From: Annulohypoxylon bovei var. microspora
Lineage: Eukaryota > Ascomycota > Sordariomycetes > Xylariales > Hypoxylaceae
Assembly (NCBI GenBank): GCA_022836615.1
Contig: MU405288.1
Span: 120,379 to 184,378, forward strand
Length of the DNA stretch: 64,000 nt
Direction: 5' to 3'
The notes below the pieces were generated by a model. The model ran no database searches. It saw nothing but the letters and a program-made list of their open reading frames with translations, and was not told the origin of the DNA. Positions 34,545-46,769 of the stretch are shown here, one piece after another. The translations under genes were made by a program, and so were the position numbers. Each line of letters opens with the position of its first letter. Positions within the stretch are counted from its first letter, which is position 1.

Positions 34545-36885
34545 GGACATGGTAGTCTTAGTATGTTATTTCACGAGGGCGATGGTTCAGGAAGAGGCTA
34601 ATGGATGAACACGGTTATCAGGACACCTAATGAGCGTTGATGAATTGTAATGACTTCATGGTTATGATGTAGGAGGCTACTAGAGTGGCTGTAGAAGACT
34701 AGGAGTAGACTTCTAATGTGCGCGAACGATAGTTGAAAGATAGGGCTTTCCTACCACATTCTATCATAGCCCTTATGGGGTTACATAGAGTCTCACTGAA
34801 CATAAGCTAACATGGGTATACCTAGCCAACTATTCCAACTTACAACCTCACGAACGAACCTCATAGATGTTGTCGCACTCATATGATTGGTTAAATTCTA
34901 CGCCAACCATTCCAAATTCCAAATTCCAAATTTCTATATTTAAAAGGACTTCACAGCATTTGGACGAGGTTCAGATAACCTCCGGCGCTTCTTTAGCTCG
35001 GTGGGACATCCCATATTATTGCTTAGCTAGGTACTTTATCATAGATCTTCAGGTACCTTGTAGGTAGGCACATGAGCGTACCAGGTAGGTAAACGAGAAC
35101 GAATAGGTGTAGGGATAGACTAATTATAAGCTCGTCGTGGATGCTACATAAGATAACTTAACTTTGGTACACCACAGTGCGTGTCTTAGCACGGCGGGGC
35201 GTTTCCGAGTTGGCAGAACCGATTCTATTAAAACGTTCCATGGAGTGAAGGTAATACCGAAACATGGTGCTGCGAGACGGGCTGCAGTTCTGGATGTAAC
35301 CATCAGCATCAGAAACGTCGAAGGAATATTATTGTAAGTATTTCCAGCCCATTTCCTTGAAATTGCGCACTAATGCACTAATAAAGGTTCCAAGGTTACC
35401 CAAGATTCAGTACGCAACACGCAATTGCCACGTTATTTACAGATGTAGGTGATTCCAAGGTTCTCATGCTTCTAGAAGAATCCTTCGCGTGGACGAACTT
35501 CTCTCATTAACTAACCTCTAAACTCTTTACCTCTCTCAATCAACTATGTAGTCAGTTAGGCTTAGATTGCAGATTATAGTACCTTGGCAATGGACTCGTC
35601 ACATCTTGCGCCTTTCGGTATGCATGGGTCAATATCTCATCCCTTCCCTTCTCGACCGGGCCTTATGCAGAAGAACCCACTGATCCGGCAACGTCGATTC
35701 CCGAGATAATCTCTATCTCTATCTCTACCAACGTGGGAAATGCGGGTGTTATGAGTCTAACGTAAGCCTGACCGACCCAAGTAAGACGGTTGTCGGCTAT
35801 TGTCCAATACAACTGGGAGCTAAGGAAATTGACGAACCAGTGGCCCCCTTTTTTTAAGGCTGAACGTCTGAAGACGGTACAATATTGATTGTACGTACTA
35901 GTTGACCGCTACCATGTCTTGGCATGGAGATATGGAGATGGAGAGATGGGTGCATGTGGAACCCCCCGAAAGCGATCGCTCTTCGTATTATAGTGTCGGC
36001 CGAAGAATCTGAGTATCAAAACCAAATCCTATCAAACATTAATATATGGATTGACGACTTTGCTTGGATCGGAACAAAGCCACCACTATTTCATGGATAC
36101 ATAACTTCCATGCTTGAATCTCGTTGCCTAAGGATAGCTGAAGACGATCTCGAAATTACCCAAGGGAAGTCTGACCATGGATGGACTTGGTGGACTTTTG
36201 CTGATTTATGCGGGCCTGAGGCACAGGACAGGCACGGGCATTCAAACGTCTTCGTCTGAGCCTCTCCAATTAGCATTGCCACACTCTGTACTCGGCTCTC
36301 GAGTATGGCAGTATGACGGTATGGTAACTCCCTAGATCGATTAGGCAACGCTTTTCTTCGGCAGTCGAAGATAATTCGTTCAAATACATACTGAACACCA
36401 ACATAGCTTGATACTATTATTGCTACCCACATGTTATCCACACGTTATCCAGCACCCTGTCGACGCAAATGAGCCCTAGCCGACGGAATCTCACCGTATT
36501 TGCGGGGCGCACGTACGACGATGAATTCAATAAGAACCTTGAACTCTGTCTTATTGCCTGACAATGACAAATCGGTTGCCGACTAAGAGGATATGAGGGC
36601 CGCAATGACTTATACTTGACTCTCCGATAAAGAAGATGCTTATGTACACGATATCCTAACCGTCCGCGGCTATGCACCCGAGATTTTGATAGTGATCCCT
36701 TGTATTCAGCGCGCTTACAACAATCCGGCGCTCCTTATTTGACAGCACAAATACCTAACTGGTCTCCCACTTCTATCGATCAGGTCATCATAACATTTAA
36801 GGATAGGCCTACGATTTTTCAATATCACCAAGAGCGAGCCAAATAAGCAAATCAAAGCCTAAAGGAGATCTAGGTACTCCCGACT
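34545..36885. other. Intergenic, no supported gene
   Basis: 2.3 kb. Overlapping frames at 35924-36259 (+) and 36091-36441 (-) conflict and neither shows a domain. Short repeats only (TATCTC run near 35705). Confidence 0.55.
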
Positions 36886-39005
36886 ATGAACCATAGAGAA
36901 ACAAAGAAGCTCCCCTGTTCAACGCGGGACATGCACGTAATGTCGCCCGAAACGAAAAAGTCGCGACGGAATAGTCCAAGCAGCTGTAGCCAACGGTCCT
37001 TGACTTCCGATTCGTCAGATAAAGGCAGCGCGAGCGACCAACAACATGCCGAATCAAGACCAACACGGAAGAGGGCGAGCAAGCCCAAGGTTCGAACAGG
37101 TAACTCATCAACTCTAATTATCTCGAAATGTATCCGTTGACTAATGCGCTCTCCACTAAATAATAGGATGTATTAGTTGCAAAAGAAGACATGTTAGTTC
37201 TCATCTGAAGTTCTCATTTATTCCGCCAATTTACCTAATCCATCGCCGGAGGGGCGGGTCTATTAACCATAGGCCAAGACTTTATTCAATCCTCACGGCT
37301 ACTCCTTATAATGTTGCTACTTTTTATGAGAACGAATCACTGACCTAAGTTTTTGTAGGTTAAATGTGACGAAGGCAAGCCGTCCTGCGCAGAATGCGAA
37401 CGTCTTGGACTTATGTGCGAGGGCTATACTCCTCCTAAAACCAAAACTTCGGCATCTCGATCTGAACGGTTACTACTACCAAAGCCGAAGCTAAGGTCTT
37501 TAGCAAATTCATCTATCAAGCCCTCGCCATCGCCTCAACCAACGGATCATCGGCCTTCAGTTCCACTAATGCCTAGTTTCGGATTTGAGCTGAGTGAAGA
37601 TGATATGTGGTATTTTACTCTCTTCAGGGACCAGATCTCTCATGAGCTGTCTCCATATTATCTAACCAATTTCTGGTCCCAAACGTCTCTTCGAGATAGC
37701 ATGGTTAATCGATGTATTCACCACTCTATCCTCAGCATAGGTGCCTACGGCCGTGCCCTCATGGAGCTTCGCAATGAGTATTCTGTTAAGGGTAGAGAGC
37801 CTCGAACGTGGTGGCCACCGTCAAAACTTAATCGGCATCACCAATCAGCCCTCATGCATCATTCTAAAGCACTTTCACACCTACGGTCTAACATTGGGTT
37901 ATACGGTCTCGATGGCCGTCTGACAATGGCGGCAACTCTTTTATTCATAGTATTTGAGAACATGCAAGGCAATTATCATAGTTCTGGGAGTCTTGTCCGC
38001 AGCGGAATCAAGGTCTTAACGAATATAAGAAACACGAGTCCTGATTGCAGGTCAATATTACGTCGCCAGTGGGATCGTTACCTGACAACTCCGCGAGACG
38101 AGGTCGATGAAATGACCAACATGTTCGCACGGCATAGCATCACGTCCGCATGTCTCCCGTTTGCGCACGGAAAGTACGCGTATCACATCCTTTTTACCGA
38201 GGGCGAAGAATACGATAACGGCGACGACTTTGGAATATCGAGTCCTTTTACGTTTACCATCCCGCAGTCGTTCGACCAGGCAAGGCAAATATGGGACTAC
38301 CTCATGATAAAGCTCGCGAATTTCCAGAGCAAGGTCGCGTGGCATAATCTCAACCCCGAATACGACTTCGACGAATCGGCGGCGTACCGGGAACAGGCGA
38401 TCTACTTATCACAGCTAGCCGACCTGGGAATAGGTCTCGACTCGCTATTGTTCAGTTCTATGGACATCCGCGAGAGCAAGGGGCTCGAGCTGTTGCGATT
38501 GCATCACAAGGTGGCCGTCATATCCGTATCGTGCTGCCTCGACCCGTCGGAGATGATGTACGACGAGTTCCTGCCCGAGTTCGAGGACGTGGTCCAGCGC
38601 TGCCGGCTGTTCATGGAGTTCCCGACGGACGTGCCGGTGAAGGTGGGGTTCACGAACGAGGCCGGCAGCCTGCCGCTGCTGGCCCACGTCGGCGCCAAGT
38701 GCCGGACGGCCGGGGTCCGCGCCGAGGTCGTCGAGCTGCTGCGGGCCTCCGACTGGCGCGAGGGGCCCTGGGACAGCTGGAGCCTCGCGAGCGCCGTCAC
38801 CGGCATCATGAAGATCGAGGGCCAGCCCGAGGCCGGGCGCGCCGCGCGCGCCGTCGTCCCCGCCAAGGCTAGGTACATGTGGACCAACGTCTTCTGGGAC
38901 TTCGAGAGGCAGCAGATGCACGTCGAGTACACCAAGGTCCTGCGCAACGCCCTCGGCGAGTTCGAGAAGGTGTCGTGCGTCATGGGCGAGCCTTCGCCTG
39001 TCTGA
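36886..39005 (+). CDS. Zn2Cys6 transcription factor
   Basis: Exons 36886-37099, 37167-37192 (26-nt microexon) and 37359-39005 give 628 residues. The binuclear zinc cluster CISCKRRHVKCDEGKPSC...C (about 73-100; spacing C-x2-C-x6-C-x6-C-x2-C-x6-C) is split by both introns. A basic, Ser-rich segment precedes it. The rest is a fungal-specific regulatory region of the PRO1/SUC1-like type, with YFTLFRDQISHELSPYY near 190 and helical repeats after it. It should bind CGG half-sites in the nucleus; target genes are unknown. The last third becomes very GC-rich (38500-39005), so spurious frames appear on the opposite strand there. Confidence 0.88.
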
Positions 39006-39281
39006 GTGGGGCGATCGGATGAGGCAATATGACTGAGAGGGTGGTTGTATTGGTTCGAGATGCAGTAAATGCGATGCCCGTGACGCGGACACGAAGAATT
39101 CGCTCCAGGAATACGACTTATACGGCCAGACTCACGCCTTAGATTCACCGACAGCCAGTTTAGATAGCGGAACAATACCCCCGGATAGATAATTGGCATA
39201 AACAGGTAGCCAATTTTGGCCCTTAACTGCTCTACGACTATATCCAAAACCCCTCGAAGCCGCTTAGCGCCGTCTACCTAC

Positions 39282-39950
39282 CTACTGCCTGCGCCTCTTC
39301 CCCGTCTCAACCAACCAGGCCACCACGTCATCCAGCGGCCTATCCCCCTCCCTCTTCCGCTTGCTCACACCCGCCGCCCGCCTGTCCTCCGCCTCGAACT
39401 GCGCCGCGATGTCCTCCTGCAGCGCGTCCGCCGACTCCCGCCACCTCGACCCCCCGTCCGTGGCCCGCGGCTCGGGGGACGGCGTCGGGCTCGGCGTCCC
39501 GTAGGCCTGGCATTGCACTGCGTGGCCGCCGCCCGTGCGGCGGCGCGGCGTGGGTGTGTGGAGGGTAGAGGGGGGTGCTGGGACGCTGCGCGGGGTCAGG
39601 TTGTAGGGCCATGGGGTTTGAGATGGTCCGGCGGTCCCGAGAAGGTTGCGGTGATTAGGGGCTTGGTGGCGAGAGGTATCGCGCGAGTATGCGTGGGCGG
39701 TGGCTCCTGTTCCCCATCTGTGCTGTGAGGTTACGAGTTAGCGGTTATTGGACTGGAGGAGGTGAGAGTTTTGTGGGGATATGGTTCGAGAGTGGTAAGC
39801 CACCGGCCGGCTTTATTCGGGCATGAATACTGGGAACTAGATTGAATGGAGGTGATTAGAGGGTGGATATGTGTACGGATTACGTACTGTGTATGACGGA
39901 TACTCGGGTAGATCGATATCCATGGCTGGTGTTGAGGCTGTGATGTTCAT
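39282..39950 (-). CDS. Small basic protein of unknown function
   Basis: Exons (minus) 39950-39888 and 39722-39282 give 167 residues. The first exon encodes MNITASTPAMDIDLPEYPSY. The 165-nt intron has a perfect GTACGT donor, a GCTAAC branch site and a CAG acceptor, and joins in phase 0; the second exon alone has no Met. The middle is Pro/Thr/Arg-rich (PWPYNLTPRSVPAPP), and the end is a charged helix with basic clusters (SKRKREGDR, GKRRRQ), suggesting a nuclear location. I know no characterised homologue. It converges on the Zn2Cys6 gene 276 bp away. The GC-rich plus-strand frame at 39216-39728 is its shadow. Confidence 0.62.
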
Positions 39951-40738
39951 GCTGGAGATTACTTGCTGCGTTCTCACGGCTTTATTGCTCGGATATTACT
40001 GTTACATCTAACTTGGTCTATGATTGATGCCTCAAGGTTGAGGAAGTTCTACGATGAACGATTAGCCCTGAGGCTGCAAGTGTTACTTCAATACCGCATT
40101 CGACCGTCCTTTGTAGTCGGTTGTGACTAAGTGGAATCATAAAGAAATCAGCCGCATCCATTGTCTTTGTGGACTTCACGGGCCTGTCCTTTGTGACTGC
40201 AATAAAACAATGCGCTAATCGTGCTAATAGGGTAGGTACCTCATACATGCCTGGATGTATGTGAGAATAATGCTGTGTGGGGTACCCCTTTTATTGGATT
40301 CTCTCACATGCCGAGGAGTCGCGGATGTCTCAAGCTTCGACTTTCGTTACTTCAAGCGACATCTATGAACGAATAGATATGTCGTTTCTTAGAATAGAAT
40401 AATTGCAAGTATAATGAGATTTATACGAGCTCGACATGATCTCCGTTTCTAAAAGTGCACGTATAGTTGGTTGAGCGGCTCCTCGTTCACGCAGAAGGGA
40501 AAGGAGTTTATTACAATAAAATGGGTATAATATTTAAACTGATTATAATGGAAGAGTGTCTTATCAATAGGAAAACTATGCAACAGCGCTATGTAGTGCA
40601 ATCCCCGTTTTGATGTCGATGCTAGCTCCCAGTATTTATTTTCCGCGGGCGCGTTGGCCAGGCGATTATATATTTACCTGGGCACTCGCACCGTACCCAA
40701 TACAACACAAACACCGTCTATTTATGCATTGTCCAAGT
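39951..40738. other. Intergenic
   Basis: 788 bp between the small basic protein and the 3' end of the ammonium transporter. Nothing recognised; the frame at 40018-40248 lacks support. Confidence 0.55.
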
Positions 40739-42437
40739 TTAAACCATCTTCTCCGGCCCCTCGCTACTCTTAGACGAACCCGCGCGTCCGCTAGGCGACG
40801 GCTCGGCGGTGCCAGTTAGGATGTCGCTGGTGTGGCGTTGTAGCTCAACGTAGTCGTACGCGAACTCGCCCAGTTGGTCGTCGTCGACGCCGAGCTCCTC
40901 GTTCTCGGCCGAAACGCGCAGGCTCAGTCCGGGAATCAGGTTCATCAGGAACAGGATCACGCAGGTTAGGACGAATGAGTACGAGAAACCCGCCACGCAG
41001 TCCGCGATCTGGTATCCGAGCTGGATGTAGTTGTGGTTGATCCAACCACCCGGGATCGAGCTGAAGCCGTCGAGGGCTGCGATGTAGTCGCTGTTTGGTG
41101 GGACTTTGTTTAGCAAAACGGCTTGAGTGAGGGGAAAAGAAGTGGGTAGAGGGGCTTACGCTGCGAAAATACCGGTGAGCAAGTTGCCAATAATACCGCC
41201 AACGGCGTGGACGGCAAAGATATCGAGGGCCTCGTCAACACCCATAAGGAATTTCAATTTGGTCGCAAAATTGCAGCCGATGCTACCCACGATGCCGAAA
41301 ATAACAGCGGCCCAAGGAGTAACGTAACCGGAGGCGGGAGTGATAGCGACGAGACCACAGATGGCGCCAGAGCAGAAACCGACCACGGACCACTTCTTCT
41401 CGAGGCGGTAATCGAGCAGGACCCAGGTGATACCTCCAACCGAAGCAGCTAGGTGAGTGACGATGCAAGCCATAACAGCACGGAGGTTAGCGGCGAGAGC
41501 AGAGCCACCGTTAAATCCGAACCAACCGACCCAGAGGAAAACGGTTCCGAGAACGATGTGGGTGACGTTGTGGGGACGGTAAGGTAGACCAGCATTCTTG
41601 GCGTAACCGGATCGCTTGCCGATCATGACAGAGAAGGCGAGGGAGGCGGCACCAGACGAGATGTGGACGGGAGTACCGCCGGCGAAATCGAGACCGCCCA
41701 TCTTGAAGGACCAGCCGTTGGCGTTCCAGGTCCAGTACGCGATGGGATCATACACGATGGTGGCCCACACGAACATGAAGACGATGCATGGCAAGATGCG
41801 GGCGCGGTCAACAGCTGCGCCGATCGCAAGAGCTGGTCTGAATCGGTTGTTAGGTTACGGTTAGAATTTTTGGGGTAAGGAAAAGGGGAATGAAGGTTAA
41901 ATAGTGCGCGACGCGGCGCGACGCGACTTGAGGAAAACTCACGTAATGGCCGCGAACATGCCCTGGTACAGGCAGAATAGGATGTCGGGGACTTTGGCGC
42001 TGCCGACGGAAGGCTGGGCGAGAGTCTTCATAAGACCGAAGTTGGAAAGATCGCCGATGAAGCTGCTGCCGGTGTGAGAGAAGGTTAAACTGTAACCCCA
42101 GAAGAACCATTGGAAGTCGACGACGGCGATAGACAGCATGGCCAGCATGATGAGCGAGAGCGCCGACTTTCGCCGCGCGAGACCCGAGTAGAAGAAGCCG
42201 ACACCGGGAATCATGAGCAGGACGAGGGCGGCGGAGGTCATGATCCAGGCAAAATCACCACTCTATAATAAACAACTTCATTTTAGCGCCGTTCTTTCTT
42301 TTCCCTCCTTCGGATAGCTAATGCATTTCTTGCCGTACCTCGTAGAACTGATTCAGATCCGTGACACCGGTAGAATACCCGGCGTCAGCATCGCCGGTGG
42401 TGCCATTGTACGGCGTGACGTACAAACTGGCGGACAT
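40739..42437 (-). CDS. Ammonium transporter, MEP/AMT family
   Basis: Exons (minus) 42437-42339, 42262-41943, 41837-41160 and 41090-40739 give 482 residues, the usual MEP length. The eleven-helix plasma-membrane channel is recognised from IPGVGFFYSGLARRKSAL, VDFQWFFWGYSL, GGTPVHISSGAASLA with the first pore histidine (about 197), YRPHNVTHIVLGTVFLWVGWF and IFAVHAVGGIIGNLL with the second pore histidine (about 349). The C-terminal cytoplasmic tail GLSLRVSAENEELGVDDDQL...AYDYVEL is the conserved regulatory tail. The last intron was placed by phase and gives GIFAADYIAALDG. It imports ammonium for nitrogen assimilation, and relatives act as ammonium sensors. GATA motifs upstream suggest AreA-type nitrogen control. 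Confidence 0.95.
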
Positions 42438-42514
42438 GTTGACGTCGCCGCGATTAAGAAGCCGGCCGTTGTGTAAAACAGAGACGCGACTCGAACCCTT
42501 TTTTCCCCCTCCTC

Positions 42515-42520
42515 AGATAA
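42515..42520 (+). promoter_or_regulatory. GATA motif (AGATAA) upstream of the ammonium transporter
   Basis: HGATAR consensus 78 bp upstream of the transporter start codon. A second (TTATCT, reverse complement) lies at 42861-42866 inside MITE 3. Ammonium permeases in aspergilli are controlled by the GATA factor AreA; binding here is inferred. Confidence 0.45.
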
Positions 42521-42720
42521 GGGCAGTTGACGATGCTTCTTTTGAGTGAGACACTCGTCCCAGAAAACCGGACGACGCGATTTGCTTTTGGCGGGAAAAT
42601 GATGCACAACGAGGGAAAGAGAGAAATAAAAATGAAGGCCTACGATACCAGGGGCGGGTGTCTGTGCCTAAATATGGCAGAGCACGCAGCTCGGGGAGTT
42701 CCTTCGATTGGCAAGACATA

Positions 42721-43112
42721 CAGTAGTTACCCCTGTTTTTGCATACAATCCGGGCAGCGATATCGTATGCAATTAGGGATACCATGCGCCAAGAAGAACC
42801 GAAATTGGCAAAACCCACTTTAATTCAGACATAGGGATTGGGCACGTTTCTGGGTATTTCTTATCTAATCTAGGTGGGTCCGTGGCTTTTGCTTACTTAA
42901 GTCAGCAGGTCGTTACCTTTTATGGTAATTTATGGGTCAAAATTGGTACTAAAACCCCTGGAACTGGCCCCTGTAAACAAATAAATCCGAGTCTCATATG
43001 CAGTATGCAAATAGGCATTTTTACATACAAATATAATTGAAAATCCGGATCCGTATGCACTTAGAGATACCTATGCACAAAGTGGTGTATGCACTTGCAG
43101 GGGTAACTACTG
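42721..43112. mobile_element. MITE 3, TA-flanked, CAGTAGTTACCCCTG ends
   Basis: 392-bp element flanked by TA (42719-42720, 43113-43114). The ends share a perfect 15-bp inverted repeat, CAGTAGTTACCCCTG, with weaker similarity beyond it (TGCATACA). At least five TGCATA/TATGCA motifs lie near the ends, and a 20-bp imperfect direct repeat (GTATGCA..TTAG.GATACC) occurs at about 42764 and 43050. CAG ends and TA duplication fit a pogo/Fot1-type Tc1/mariner derivative. Non-coding. It lies about 280 bp upstream of the ammonium transporter start. Confidence 0.85.
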
Positions 43113-46100
43113 TACATACATTTTTGATGTACAGGTGTACAACGGGTATCTACGTACAATACATGCCTACCTGGGTCACGATCCGTACCCCTTGCTTATT
43201 ACGGGAGCAAGGAGGATACAAGGAAACCCGTCGCGTCGCTTGTACTCCCTTCGGTAGGGAAAAGGCTAGGGATGTTCCCGATACTAACTTAAAGGTTGCT
43301 TTATCCAAGGATATTCGCAGTTAGCAGAAGATAGATACACATCAATACCCCTGGTCAACAGCTTGAACAATTTTAAAATGGAAAAAGACCGTTGACATTT
43401 AGGGTGGATCTTGCTGATAAGGACCCGAGAGTATGGTGGATTCTAGCGAGCGCAGCGATACGATTCGTTTGTTCTTCCATTTCGCTAGCGAGTGGGAGGG
43501 GACAAGGGGGGGCCCGGGGCGTTGGAGATAGCCCTGAAGAGACCGACACGTTTGTGGCTGCGTGGCCGGAGCATCACCACTGAAAAGAGACGACGGAGAA
43601 GGAGAAGGATTCATCTATGCAGTCTGCAAGGTGTTACAACATCATGATGTAAATAACAAGATCTGCTTTGATATATTGTTGTTGGAGTTCGAATTGAATT
43701 ACCCAGAAATTGCAAAAAATGTGTCATGTAGATGAGGAGCGTTTGTTGAATGCCACTCATCTAGGCTCATTTAAGCTCATCTAACTACCTGTTATTCATT
43801 GACTGCCCTGACTGTAAGGTGTTACTGAGAAGCGCATCATATTCATGAAGCCAGTTGCTATTCTGAGATGTTAAACTCTTTCGGATGTTAATGAACTAAC
43901 GTATTATCCTTATTGCCCATGTTTATTAAAGTCTTGGAAATTCCCAGCCGGGTGGTACTTCAGAGATGGCATTCCTAAATCTTGCGGCCGAACTACAGCA
44001 TGTATCTCATCCCATTATGTATAAGTCGGTCCTACCGCCCTGCCACGCGGGAATGTTTCCTGAATGGACTCGTTCTATGTCTTACAACCATCTACGGGAC
44101 ACCGGGGAACGCGGGAACCGCCTTGCTGCAGACTTACACAACCGAACGTATTATTTGATGCTGCTGCTTAATGATTCACACGTGGTTTAGTAGTACATAC
44201 GTAGGTAGTATCATAGCTGCGGCTGTCGCAGCAGTGAATTGCATCAATAACAACCTCCATCTTCTATAACTTTTGGTTCCGAGCAACGTTACTAATCGGC
44301 CGGGACCTTGGTCTGTGGTTCATGCTCCAGATCCAAGCAAACAATTGTAACAGAAGCGGCTAACATAAGGAACGCAGTGCTCTTATAAATCCATTACTTG
44401 TCATATATTTTGGACTTCATGACTTTATGATGACATATTGGTGGCAAAGCATATGTCGAGTTCTAAGAATGATTCCATGTAGCAGTAGGTGATGTCGAGT
44501 CGATCATCAGGGGCTAATCATTCCTTGGCTCCTGCAGGTCGTAAAAGAAGATCCGTTCAACGCTCAAACTCTTATCAAAGACACCTCACAGCCGTAGCTT
44601 CAGCCACAACACCTACCTGTTAGCAATCACTTCGAGTTCTTCGTAAACATCCCATGGAATATCGGGCGTCTTCTCGAACAAGAATTGTTCCCGTTAGCGC
44701 GTCTTTTTCATGATTCTACTCTTTTATTCAGCCAGTCAATTATCAACATAGGAATCAGCTTTGTCAGAACCAAGCTGTGACCGAAGGTCGAAAATCGAAG
44801 GAACAGGCATTGGATCGAGCCAAGACTTGCCAAGCAGTGGAGTTTGTTGTGCCGAGAGATAAGGAAAATGCGCGTCCAATAGTGAAGTGTCTTTTTCTTT
44901 CAAACGGATTCGAAATCCTTGTCACTCATATCTGGAGCTAACGGTAGGGCCAGGGCTGCTAATCAGGGGTCGCGACCCACTGAGCTGGAGCGCCTTTCGA
45001 TGACCATATCGGCGAGCTGCTTTTCAGCTTCAGCATAGTGTCTAGCAACTTGCCTTTCGTTGTGAGACGTCTTGGCGTATGTACACAAGAATATTGTTTC
45101 CGATAGTGGAAAGGGAACCTCCAAGCGATCATCTTCTGCGCTCCCCGTGACTGTCTCGGCGACGTCTTAGACCGGAAGCTGTCGCTAGAAGTAAGCTAGG
45201 CTGAGACGCGGCGTAAAGTCCATTTCCCCCATCCGTCCAGTAATTCGAACGCTTCAGCAGGCAGCGCAATGCACCAAGAACGCCAATATTCCAAGAGATA
45301 GGAATGGCTCGATGCTACGAAACTGGTAGAAACAAACGAGCAACGGGTCGATCGGCGCAAGGCTTCACTTGTGACACGAACGTATTGTGTAAGTAGGTAA
45401 TCGCTGCCCACGCGGTGTCGCCTTAATCTTGTTTAAGGCTTTAAATAAACGAACTAAACAAGTTAACAACCCCGGATAAGAGCGTCGACTAGTGATTGTC
45501 TAGCTTAGATATTTTACGCACCTCAACCGGGGTACTCGACGATATCCAGCCGCAACTTAGTAACTATAGTTAGGTAACATCTAAGACTCGTCTACTTGGG
45601 CTTTACTATTAAATGCGGGAACGCCTCACAGAACATTCCGGTCAGGGCGAACTTCCCCCGAGACTACGTAATCTAGTTCAGCTTCAGTCTTGACAGATTT
45701 GAACATGTCAACTCTCACGTACGCTCCATTTTCTTCAGTTCGCTGGAACATGATGCCTTTGAACAATTTTTGGAGGTCATCGCGCATATAGCGCATGCTT
45801 CTTGTAATTGTATGTTGATTCGATGTTGCAGTCTCACTTCAAGGCTAACCCCGGCTCCACGGGCGCTCCGGTCTCTCGGGTCATTACCTATAATTGTATA
45901 TTTCCGGTTCATGGGTACGGTAGCATAACGGTTCGAAGCCACGATGCTAGCTGCCGGGATCGGGACATTGCCATCAACCTGGAGAGTCTAGCTCGATGCC
46001 GACGAGCGGACCGATAGTTTCGCCCAACCCTCATTCACACCCAGGCAAATATAACGTTCCCATCCCGTGCATGAAGGCGACAATTTCCTCTTAACACAGA

Positions 46101-46769
46101 GGATAGTCGTATACGTCGCTGTCATAGGCACGAAAGTAAAGTATCACCAATACTAGCAGTGCTACTATATTATTCAATGTAATGGTGCAAGGCTTCTCAA
46201 CCACGTAGGGCTCCGAACAAGAGTCTAGCAATGATATATCTAGCTTCATGATTACGTTCTGCAAGGTCCACAGAGAATACAACTACCGTGTTGGTTATCT
46301 AAGCTACTGTCGACGTCTTTCAGCAAGCAACGTAGCCTTGAAACCGCTGGGTGTGATGATACCTAGAATACCTATCCTCCAAATTAACATGTATACATTA
46401 CATAGTTACCACTAGTACTTTTCAAAGGGTCCAGCGTGACCCAACACGAGGGCGGCCCTAAGCACTGTACAAGGTGGTGCTTCAAACAAGTCACGGGACC
46501 CCTTTAACGTAACCCCCTATTCCTCAACCTACTACCTATATGGCTTATGATTGCATACCTGGGTGTGTTATCTTGGAAATCATGATATGAGAGGCGCACC
46601 AATCGATTTACTTCGATAACCTACGAGGGAAGTCACTGCTTAAATCGACATCTGTTTCATCTCGGTCTTCCCCCTATTGCAAGTAGACACGGTCCAACAG
46701 GATTCAATTGTCATGAGGACGCCTTGATCAAAACTTATTAAGTACATTATAGCATACTTGCTCTAGAAA
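43113..46769. other. Gene-poor region
   Basis: 3.7 kb without a confident gene. Frames are short. One minus-strand stretch at 44966-45166 looks protein-like but is bounded by stops and is listed separately. Confidence 0.55.
44966..45166 (-). pseudogene. Possible decayed coding fragment
   Basis: 67 codons are open on the minus strand with protein-like composition (AETVTGSAEDDRLEVPFPLS, then ERQVARHYAEAEKQLADMVI). The frame continues upstream across TAA and TAG and downstream across TGA, with similar composition. The stops could derive from CAA, CAG and CGA by C-to-T change. No family is recognised and chance is possible. Confidence 0.25.

Noticed and set aside
35924..36441. Overlapping opposite-strand frames of 111 and 116 residues
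   Set aside because: They conflict, and neither shows a domain, promoter or intron logic.
38445..39247. Long minus-strand frames over the regulator 3' end
   Set aside because: Antisense artefact of very GC-rich codon use in the Zn2Cys6 gene.
39216..39728. Plus-strand 170-residue open frame
   Set aside because: GC-rich shadow of the minus-strand small basic protein, which has canonical splicing and a sensible composition.
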